DNA of 22,195 nt from Stramenopiles sp. TOSAG23-3. Its lineage: Eukaryota; Sar. Every line of letters starts with the position of its first letter. The stretch's first letter is position 1. The translations under genes were made by a program, and so were the position numbers. A model generated the notes under the pieces. The model was not told the DNA's origin. It searched no databases and saw only the letters and a list, made by a program, of their open reading frames with translations. Location of the stretch: the NCBI GenBank assembly GCA_900128585.1, contig LT642288.1, positions 3,283 to 25,477 of the forward strand, written 5' to 3'. Positions 6,302 to 13,141 of the stretch are shown piece after piece.

Positions 6302-8734
6302 TTATACATTCAGGTTAGGGTTGCGGCGTCCACCAGCACTGGTAGTCGGTCGCTCCCCGTCCCTACTTTTGGGGGTTTCGATGACTGTGCCACTGTCCAT
6401 AAAAACACACATGTCATCTGGGTTGTAGACATTATCCAACTCGTCCTCTACCAAATGCTCTGACTCGGTGAACAAAATTGTGCTGCAGTTTCCCAGATCC
6501 CCGTCCACCCCGCATTCTTTTGCTTTCCGCAAACTTCCACGGTACACCAGCAGATCGTCGATGAGAATCTCTATTTCATTTACCCCTCGGGACGGCGTCT
6601 TTGAGTAGTTCCATATCTTAATCTTCGACAGGGTGATGGGAGCGTCCAAATACACAAACATTTTGTTCGATTCCGCAGGGTCGTACGGAGAGAGCCACAA
6701 ATGGTTGTCGTCGCTCGATTCGTTGATCCCATCGTACAGCTTGTCCAAGGTTCGAACGTCCTTTACGCCTGACTTTATGACGAAATCTAAATTATTAATG
6801 TCTTTTGGCAGTGCGTCCACGTTCGACGAGTCCAAATGAACCAGTCGGTTGTTCTCGTCGTAGAGCTCGAGCCCGTTCAACCCCACGTAGTGCGGGTCAC
6901 CGTATGTGTTGAGCAAGACGAATTTGAATATACACCCGCAAGGAAGAAGGGGAGTCTCGTACTGCTGCTGGGTCCTGTTCTCGACCACCGTCGACAACTG
7001 CTTCAAATCAACGTGGGTGGAGCCCGCAACGACGCCGCGAAATGGGGCAGACTTCGGTCTGTTCTTCTTGCTTGTGCGTTTCGACAAGGGTTTCTTGTTC
7101 GAGACGATGGACAGCAGTAAATTCGCCGTCGAGTTCGACCCGTGTCCTGTTATTCCAAGCTGCTGTTTCTGTCGCTGCAGCTGCGACGGCTTATTGCGGC
7201 CGCCCGCGGCTGTCAGCGGCCTTCCGTCGGCGCCGATGCCCGTTGTGTCGCTCGATTCGCTCGAACCATGGTCCCGGTGCCTGCCGCCGCTGCCTTCATC
7301 GTTGCCAATTATTCCACTACTGACCCCTGCGGTTCGTGGGCGCTCCGCAGAGTGAGGGCCTACGCCCCCCCACCCATGGCGCCATTGCGACTCTAGGTCC
7401 ATCCCCCAATCGTCGCGCTGGGTCGCCAGCTGCGTGTTCTCGGGGTGTTTGTCGTACCGCTCAATGATTCGCAGGACGTTTTCGTCCGTGGTGAACAATA
7501 TACACTCTGCGCATGCACTGGAACCGAGCATGGCCCCCGGGGCGCGCTGAATTTCCCCTTTGAAAATGTACTGCCCGTCCAGCTTGACCTCCACGTACCG
7601 CGCGCCTCGATAACTGTGAATCCTGGACTTGTTGTAATTCCAGAACCGCATCATTGAAATGGAGACCTTGGTGTCAAAGGTGAGGAAAATGCAGTGGTCG
7701 TTTCCTTGACGAAACGGGGCCAACCATGCGTGCATGTCGTCACACGTATGGTTGTGCCCATCTACCAATTTGTCTACCGTTCGAGGATCACTCTCGTACT
7801 CTGGGAGCACATTTATATCCGGGGGGTCAGCTTCCAGCTGCTCGTCCGTATTCGAGAGCACTACCAAGTGACCATTGCTATCAAAAATTTCCAAGCCCAT
7901 CAACCCAACGTAGTACGGGTCTCCCCAGGTGGACAATATGTTCACTGTGAGGTTGTGTCCCTTCGGCAACACTGGTATTTCAAAATTCGTGGATTCAACG
8001 GCGATTACCGAGTCTCCCGAGATGCTCTCCATCGGCTCGTGCACTTTAAACACCTGCCTACTCTTGCTGTCTGCGTCTCCGAACGATCCACTGTTCTCCT
8101 CGAGAGACATGACTTCAATGCTGTTGCTACCACCACGATTGCCGGCGTAGGCCTCGCTTCTCCCGAGGCCGTTGTCCACGAAGCTGGCTTCGTCCGAATC
8201 GTCGATGTTGACGAAATGAACGGAGCCGGTGTTGCTGTCGTGAAAACTAATAGCTCCGTCGGTGCTGTCCCCAGCGTCAGCCTCTAGCCGTCGCCCTAAA
8301 TTCGTTCGAGAGAAATGGTGCAGGGACTTCCAAGAATCCTCTAAAGACATTTTCTTCCCGTTCTTGTTGCTCGGGGACTTGGTCGATTTCTTGGCGCGTC
8401 TCCTGCTGCGCCGTTGCTTCCGCGCCTTCTTGTCATCCCCCCCGGGCCCTGCGTCCCCTGGTGATTTTTGCGATGTTTTCTTCGCCCAGGTCCCGGTCGA
8501 TATCGGCGCGTGCGGGCGGGCGGCAGGTTCGCTGTTCGCGACGTCCTTGGCAATATGGAGCACGGCGGCTTCTGCGGCGGCCAGGCGTGAGCCTGACCGT
8601 GGAGGCAGCCGGGGAAGGCGCTGCCTTGTCTGTGACGAGTCATCATCAAGACTGTGAACCAACCAATCGGGCACAGAGTGTGGTCTAATTCCAGCATTGT
8701 TTGTGGCCGCAACCAAGCTATCTAGTTCGTCCAT
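6302..8734 (-). CDS. KATNIP: KATNIP (KIAA0556)-like protein with two DUF4457 domains
   Basis: Encodes 810 residues; the start reads ACCATGG. Residues 1-250 are mostly disordered, with a very basic patch at 102-128. A first DUF4457-like domain runs about 255-420 (STWGDPYYVGLMGLEIFDSN, then RTVDKLVDGHNHTCDD, then MRFWNYNKS), followed by a Gly/Ser-rich linker (450-590). A second domain runs about 595-755 (LNTYGDPHYVGLNGLELYDE, RTLDKLYDGINESSDD, IKIWNYSK). The C-terminus is short. The vertebrate homologue KATNIP/KIAA0556 binds katanin and microtubules, localises to the ciliary base, and is mutated in a Joubert syndrome type. Human KATNIP is about twice as long, so this is a compact version or the family's protist form. 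Expected place of action: basal body or axoneme. Confidence 0.87.
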   Translation of the reverse strand: MDELDSLVAATNNAGIRPHSVPDWLVHSLDDDSSQTRQRLPRLPPRSGSRLAAAEAAVLHIAKDVANSEPAARPHAPISTGTWAKKTSQKSPGDAGPGGDDKKARKQRRSRRRAKKSTKSPSNKNGKKMSLEDSWKSLHHFSRTNLGRRLEADAGDSTDGAISFHDSNTGSVHFVNIDDSDEASFVDNGLGRSEAYAGNRGGSNSIEVMSLEENSGSFGDADSKSRQVFKVHEPMESISGDSVIAVESTNFEIPVLPKGHNLTVNILSTWGDPYYVGLMGLEIFDSNGHLVVLSNTDEQLEADPPDINVLPEYESDPRTVDKLVDGHNHTCDDMHAWLAPFRQGNDHCIFLTFDTKVSISMMRFWNYNKSRIHSYRGARYVEVKLDGQYIFKGEIQRAPGAMLGSSACAECILFTTDENVLRIIERYDKHPENTQLATQRDDWGMDLESQWRHGWGGVGPHSAERPRTAGVSSGIIGNDEGSGGRHRDHGSSESSDTTGIGADGRPLTAAGGRNKPSQLQRQKQQLGITGHGSNSTANLLLSIVSNKKPLSKRTSKKNRPKSAPFRGVVAGSTHVDLKQLSTVVENRTQQQYETPLLPCGCIFKFVLLNTYGDPHYVGLNGLELYDENNRLVHLDSSNVDALPKDINNLDFVIKSGVKDVRTLDKLYDGINESSDDNHLWLSPYDPAESNKMFVYLDAPITLSKIKIWNYSKTPSRGVNEIEILIDDLLVYRGSLRKAKECGVDGDLGNCSTILFTESEHLVEDELDNVYNPDDMCVFMDSGTVIETPKSRDGERPTTSAGGRRNPNLNV

Positions 8735-9505
8735 GGTTCGCCGTCAGCTGTCGAATGGCACGGTTACTTCCTACGGAGGGAAAGGTCACTCGCACCTCCT
8801 GGGTATCAAAGGAACAACACACCCAACTTTTCCAAAAATAAATCCTTACTCTAGAATCAATTAAAGTAATATTTACACTATTCCCTTCGTCCGTTCATTT
8901 CCTATTTATATTATATTTATTACATTGTTGACCTCCTCAACGTAACGGACGGGAGGAAGAATTTGAAATTATAATTATTATTAATAAAAAATAATAATAA
9001 ATATAATAATAATAAAATAGAAGACATTTTTTTTACAAGAAGAGAGGAGGAGGAGGAGGGGAGCGGACGGACATTCAATTTTAAATAGTTTATAGCTACT
9101 AGAACGACTAATTTAAATTAACTCCTCCTAGGTAGTTTTTTACCTAGCTAGTCTATTATATAGTTACAGTACGAGGAGCTATAAAATAGTCTAAATAAAG
9201 GCTGATGATGAGATGAATGAATGAGGAGATTTCAGATTTATTTTGGACTTTTATTTTAAATTATTATTCATCTTTTTCTTCTTGTTCTTTTTCTTTCTTC
9301 TTTCTTCTTCTTACCACAACAACGACCGTTTGTTGTTGGTTGCTTGGTAATAAATTAATAACTATATTATACTAGCTGTGAGAGGATTTTTAAAACTTAC
9401 TATTCATGGAAAGCAATTATTCTAAATTGTATGGACGTACTGAATGAGTGACTTTTATTAGTACGGAAGTTTTTGTTTTAGTAGTTTTTGAACTTCTTGT
9501 TTGTT
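8735..9505. other. divergent promoter region, AT-rich
   Basis: Lies between the starts of the KATNIP-like gene (-) and pyridoxal kinase (+), so it should hold both promoters. It contains an ATT/AAT-rich tract (about 8967-9020), a GGA-rich run (9044-9063), a 7-bp-stem hairpin CTAGGTA-GTTTTT-TACCTAG (9128-9147) and a TTC microsatellite (about 9270-9312). No gene or RNA was recognised, and no TATA element can be assigned. Confidence 0.5.
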
Positions 9506-10504
9506 ATGGATCTTGCCGTGAACGGGGAAGTGTATTTGGACCAGTGTAGGCCTGCTCCGACGAATCCGTCTGGGGGGCGTGTCTTGTCGATACAGTCTCA
9601 CACGGTCCATGGGTATGTTGGGAACAAGAGTGCTGTTTTCCCCCTGCAACTTTTGGGCTTTGACGTTGATCCTGTAAATAGCGTGCAGTTTAGTAACCAT
9701 ACGGGCTACGGTGAATTTGCAGGTCAAGTCTTGGGGGGGTCGGAATTAGATACGTTAATTGATGGCTTAGGAAACATCGGTGCTTATCCGCTTTACACTC
9801 ACATGTTAACTGGATATATTGGGTCGACGACATTTTTGAAGGCTGTTCTCAACACGATCAGCAAAATTAGAAATGTGAACCCAGACTTGATCTATCTTTG
9901 CGACCCCGTCTTGGGAGACAACGGAAAGCTTTACGTTCCGGAAGATTTGGTACGAGTTTATCGCGAGGAGGTCTTGTGCTGTGCCACCATACTGACACCG
10001 AACCAGTTCGAGTGTGAACTTTTGACCGGAATAAAAATTAATTGTCGCTCGGATGCACTGAAAGCCTGCCGATCCTTGCACTCGAAGGGGGTCGCAGTTG
10101 TCTTGTTGACCAGCCTAGACCTCGACAAGGGCACCGGTAATTCGCTGGTGCTCATGGTTAGTAAAGATACTTCAAACGGCAAGGAGGCCTTTGAATTGTC
10201 GGTTCCGAAACTAAACGGGTACTTCACCGGGACCGGGGATCTGATCGCCTCCAATTTTTTGGCATGGTACTACCGATACCCCGACAACATTCCACTTGCG
10301 TTAGAGCTGGCCGCGTCCACGGTCCAAGGGGTTCTGGTTAACACGATTGAGTACGCAAAGGAGCACCCTCCGTCCTCGCTGGTGGGAAAAGGACGTGGAA
10401 ACCCACCCCCAGAGCTTCGCCTTGTCCAAAGCAAAAGGCAAATCGAAGCGCCGAAAATAATTGCACGAGCAAAGCGAATCGACCTGGCGTCTACGAGCTC
10501 GTAA
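9506..10504 (+). CDS. pdxK: pyridoxal kinase
   Basis: Encodes 332 residues from the first in-frame ATG (GTTATGG). Ribokinase-fold PdxK features are present: the substrate-binding N-terminal segment SIQSHTVHGYVGNKSAVFPL (29-48), GYIGS (103-107), DPVLGDNGKLYVP (133-145), TPNQFECELLTG (164-175) and the catalytic GTGD at 242-245, whose Asp is the general base. It phosphorylates pyridoxal, pyridoxine and pyridoxamine with ATP, giving pyridoxal 5'-phosphate precursors in the cytosol. The closing segment ELRLVQSKRQI matches the eukaryotic PdxK C-terminus. Length is close to the human enzyme (312), with a short N-terminal extension and a basic C-terminal tail of about 15 residues. Its 3' end lies 26 bp before the second copy of the dispersed repeat. 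Confidence 0.96.
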   Translation: MDLAVNGEVYLDQCRPAPTNPSGGRVLSIQSHTVHGYVGNKSAVFPLQLLGFDVDPVNSVQFSNHTGYGEFAGQVLGGSELDTLIDGLGNIGAYPLYTHMLTGYIGSTTFLKAVLNTISKIRNVNPDLIYLCDPVLGDNGKLYVPEDLVRVYREEVLCCATILTPNQFECELLTGIKINCRSDALKACRSLHSKGVAVVLLTSLDLDKGTGNSLVLMVSKDTSNGKEAFELSVPKLNGYFTGTGDLIASNFLAWYYRYPDNIPLALELAASTVQGVLVNTIEYAKEHPPSSLVGKGRGNPPPELRLVQSKRQIEAPKIIARAKRIDLASTSS

Positions 10505-10530
10505 GATGAACAGTAGATCCTAGGTATGAT

Positions 10531-10948
10531 AGTATCTTTGGCGCGGAATTGAAAAATGGAAAAGGACTTTGTGCTAACTATTTGAAACGCAGAGATCTTT
10601 AATGAAAAAAAGATAACTTTTACAATTTAAAATCATCAAAAGTCTTTTGAGATACACAAAATTGTGTGCCATTTCACAAAAATTGTCCTTTGGAACCACA
10701 TTTCCAAGTCAATTGCTGAAGGCAAACAATTTATAAACGTTCGTTAAGGACTGGACATCGTAACGGAAACGATTGCCTGATCTAAAATTATGCAGATAGG
10801 GGTCCCCCCTTGCTTTCTTTTGTCATTTTCTTCCTGAGCACTTCCATACTTTGAAATTCGAGGCGGAATTTTTTTCGCGCTGGGGACACTGAACACTTTT
10901 TATTCTTAAAAGAAAACAACGCCGGTCGTCTTTTTATTTATTTTTTTA
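10531..10948 (+). repeat. dispersed noncoding repeat, copy 2
   Basis: Aligns to copy 1 at 1772-2276, same orientation. Identical blocks lie at 10531-10559 and 10723-10749. Other shared strings include GCCTGATCTAAA, TTTGTCATTTTCT, ATACTTTGAAA, TTTTTTTCGCGC and the right end CGGTCGTCT. Copy 2 lacks about 85 bp that copy 1 has in the middle. It sits between two converging genes (pyridoxal kinase and the OPRT-like gene). No flanking duplication or terminal inverted repeat is visible. Confidence 0.85.
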
Positions 10949-11043
10949 CAACGAGAGTATTATCTATTACAGCAGGGGAATAGTATTAACATCAAAATAT
11001 TAATATTATAAACGTCAGAAAAACTTCAACCTGCCAACGTAGA

Positions 11044-11988
11044 CTAGTCTTTGCTGAGTTTTCGCTTTCTTGAACCCCTGCGCGCTGTAACAGCCTTGGG
11101 GAGGCGTCCGAGGATCATGTCGTAGTCAAAAAGCGAAAAAATATTAACGTCATCCACGACTCCATCCATGAGGCCAATTTTTTTTAATTCCATGTCACTT
11201 CTGTCACAGCTTCGGTCGACAAGGTACAATGCGTGCTGGACGACTATGTTGTACTCTTCCTTCAAAAATTTTATTGCATCCCGCAGGGAGGACCCGGTGG
11301 AGTTGACATCGTCAAGGTAAACACATTTCAGTCGAGGAGAGCCCGAATTCCGGTTCGTTAAAAACTGAGGACCTTCCAGCTGCTGGCATGTGCCCGTCTT
11401 CTTCTTCGATTTTCGACAGTATATAAAATTAGGTACAAAGTGGGGTGTGTGCAGTGCCGCAGTAGCTGCGAGCTGTGCGACCATTATTCCACCCGCCGTT
11501 TCCATTCCCACCACCAGCAATGGCTTATCCTCTGTGTGAGCGCCTTGAAACCTGCTGCTCAGAACGTCGAGCAACATCCGCGTAATAGTTGGGGCAATGT
11601 GTTTGTCTATAAAGTTTGTTGAAGCGTTTAGGTAGCACGGCAGTTCCACCCCACTCGTCGAAAGGAACGGTCCAACCTTTGTATTCCTCACTAACGCGTC
11701 AAGGACATCATCGTAATCTTTTTCGTTTCGTAGCATCCCCTTTACGGTCCCTTCGGTTGCCGCAAAGCTCTGGCGCGCGCGACAAACCCTGCGCTCGTAA
11801 ACCTCTTTACTGTTGAACGACATTGCAAACTTGCAGTTGCGGGTCGAAACTTTCCACCTGTGTTTCAGTACAATTAACAGGGTCGAAAGATACGCTGGAA
11901 TCTTGCTCGCGATTCGCTCTGCACGTATGGGATAGAATGAAGCAGGTAGTGTTTGACCATGTTCCTTTCTCAATCTGAACGAATACAT
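11044..11988 (-). CDS. orotate phosphoribosyltransferase-like PRTase
   Basis: Taken from the first in-frame ATG (11988) this is 314 residues; a second candidate ATG at 11823 would give 259. The PRPP-binding signature of type I phosphoribosyltransferases is clear: VYLDDVNSTGSS around residues 224-234, with the DD pair. VVGMETAGG (159-167) matches the OPRT segment before the active site, and YCRKSKKKTG (190-199) matches the OPRT catalytic loop RKEAKDHG, so OPRT is the best fit: orotate + PRPP to OMP in pyrimidine synthesis. It is not fused to OMP decarboxylase, unlike animal and plant UMPS. The first 55 residues (11988 start) are basic with almost no acidic residues and could be a mitochondrial or plastid targeting peptide. 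A different PRTase specificity cannot be excluded. Confidence 0.75.
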   Translation of the reverse strand: MYSFRLRKEHGQTLPASFYPIRAERIASKIPAYLSTLLIVLKHRWKVSTRNCKFAMSFNSKEVYERRVCRARQSFAATEGTVKGMLRNEKDYDDVLDALVRNTKVGPFLSTSGVELPCYLNASTNFIDKHIAPTITRMLLDVLSSRFQGAHTEDKPLLVVGMETAGGIMVAQLAATAALHTPHFVPNFIYCRKSKKKTGTCQQLEGPQFLTNRNSGSPRLKCVYLDDVNSTGSSLRDAIKFLKEEYNIVVQHALYLVDRSCDRSDMELKKIGLMDGVVDDVNIFSLFDYDMILGRLPKAVTARRGSRKRKLSKD

Positions 11989-11999
11989 TATTTTGAAAA

Positions 12000-12050
12000 C
12001 TATAGGTAAATTCAAATGCAATTGTATTTGAAAATACCGTATATACTTAC
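12000..12050 (-). other. probable 51-nt intron in the leader of the OPRT-like gene
   Basis: On the minus strand a consensus donor GTAAGT (12050-12045) is followed 51 nt later by CTATAG, after which 11 bases lead to the first ATG at 11988. The frame is open through it but has no upstream ATG, so splicing would affect only the untranslated leader. AT-rich content and the strong donor favour a real intron, but no clear branch point is visible. Confidence 0.45.
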
Positions 12051-12661
12051 TTGCACACGCTGCCACCGCCGATCTTAATTGTTGTTTTTTGTTTCAATCA
12101 ACAAAAACAAAAACAAAAAAAAGAAAAAAAAAAAGGAAGAGGTGGGGGGCGGGAGGAGGGATGAGGAATGAGGGGAAGGACGCGTTTCTCGTCGTTATTT
12201 GTATTTTAAAATGTCTATCAAACATTGTACTTATAATAATCCGTTTCAGTTTTCATCATGATGATTTTATTAATAGCTGCTAAAACTGTTGTTAAATATT
12301 CAGTTAATAAAAAAAAAGAAATTAAAATAAACATGAAAATAGAAAGGGAGGAAGGAAGAGACGAATTTATCATATTATTTTTATGATGTGAGAAAGAAGA
12401 AGACACCGCAGAAGAACAGAATCAATTTAAATTTTAAGTTCACATTTGTTACGTACACTTGTTTCAGGGAAAACATTGATGAGGAAGACAGAGTAGATTT
12501 AAAAACAAGCGAAAAGGCACCCGATTTTCACGTCACATTCGAAAAGTGAGATCAAATTAAGTTGAACATATCAATTTGTCAAGTTAAGAACATTCACACC
12601 TTCAATTGTTTTTTGAACATATCAAGTTGTCAAGTTAAGCCTTTAATATACTAACACAGCC
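12051..12661. other. divergent intergenic region between OPRT-like and EF-hand genes
   Basis: Contains a poly-A run with a purine-only tract (about 12094-12180: A-rich, then GGAAGAGG and GGGGGGCGGGAGGAGGG). A 27-nt direct repeat, differing at one base, lies at 12562-12588 and 12613-12639 (TTGAACATATCAA/GTTGTCAAGTTAAG), 51 bp apart. The string TACTAACACAG, a branch-point consensus run directly into an AG, ends one base before the CATGG of the EF-hand gene and may mark a leader intron acceptor. No RNA gene was recognised. Confidence 0.45.
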
Positions 12662-13028
12662 ATGGCCCGAGCACTTTCTCGAGAACAGGAAAACGAGTTG
12701 AGAAAGACTTTCGACGACCACGGTAAGTTAAATCTGCTAAAAAGAAAACAAAACAAAACTAAAAAACATTCTCCAACAACAAAACCATCATTCATAAAAA
12801 CAAAACAAAACTAAAAAACATTCTCTAACAACAAAACCATCATTCATAATTACAGATGAGGATGGTAGTGGTGCGATTGATATAACTGAGTTCGAACGTA
12901 TCGCTATTGATCTTGGGGAGCCCTTGTCTCACGAAGAGTTGCAAGAAATTGTAAAAGATTTGGACAAAGATGGCTCGGGAGTTGTGTCGTACGACGAATT
13001 CATTCGTTGGTGGAGAAAGACGACCTAA
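12662..13028 (+). CDS. 77-residue two-EF-hand calcium-binding protein (two exons)
   Basis: Exon 1 is 12662-12722 and exon 2 is 12856-13028, with a GT-AG intron between; each exon is too short to stand out alone. The joined protein has 77 residues. EF loop 1 is DEDGSGAIDITE (21-32) and loop 2 is DKDGSGVVSYDE (57-68), both with acidic residues at 1, 3 and 12 and Gly at 6, so both should bind calcium. The end reads EFIRWWRKTT. An in-frame TAA at 12644 precedes the ATG, supporting the start (GCCATGG). It resembles one lobe of calmodulin or centrin; proteins of one EF pair act as small calcium sensors or buffers. No signal peptide, membrane segment or myristoylation site (no Gly2). The intron splits the codon for the first ligand of loop 1. 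Confidence 0.85.
12723..12855 (+). other. spliceosomal intron containing a 52-bp tandem duplication
   Basis: GTAAGT donor, ATTACAG acceptor, 133 nt, removal restores the EF-hand frame. Inside, units 12745-12796 and 12797-12848 are nearly identical; the clear difference is CTCCAAC (12771-12777) against CTCTAAC (12823-12829). The second is a good branch-point match, 26 nt from the 3' splice site. Confidence 0.85.
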
Positions 13029-13141
13029 GTCCGCCGGATTTTGATGAACGGCCCCGTCCGGCGCGGGCAAGGACCCGCACACCCAGACGCGAAAAAATAA
13101 AAAATCAATTAAAAAAATAACAGCTAAAATTGTTACAGTAT
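13029..13141. other. convergent 3' region with two GC-rich hairpins
   Basis: Directly after the EF-hand stop, CGCCGGA (13032-13038) can pair with TCCGGCG (13057-13063), and GCGGG (13062-13066) with CCCGC (13073-13077). These lie in an otherwise AT-rich spacer of 113 bp before the stop of the converging FN3 gene. They may be 3' untranslated RNA structures of the EF-hand transcript. Confidence 0.45.

Noticed and set aside
6749-6762. GGTTCGAAC-like string as a tRNA B box
   Set aside because: It lies inside the KATNIP-like coding sequence, with no A box or acceptor stem around it; no tRNA was found in any gap.
6633-8657. Several long + strand frames opposite the KATNIP-like gene
   Set aside because: They are shadows of a GC-rich coding strand; none shows domain motifs, while the minus frame has two clear DUF4457 domains.
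12498-12509. TTTAAAAACAAG as a sixth copy of the 5991-6296 element
   Set aside because: Only the A-rich left 12 bases match; the diagnostic TTGGCTGTTATT core is missing.
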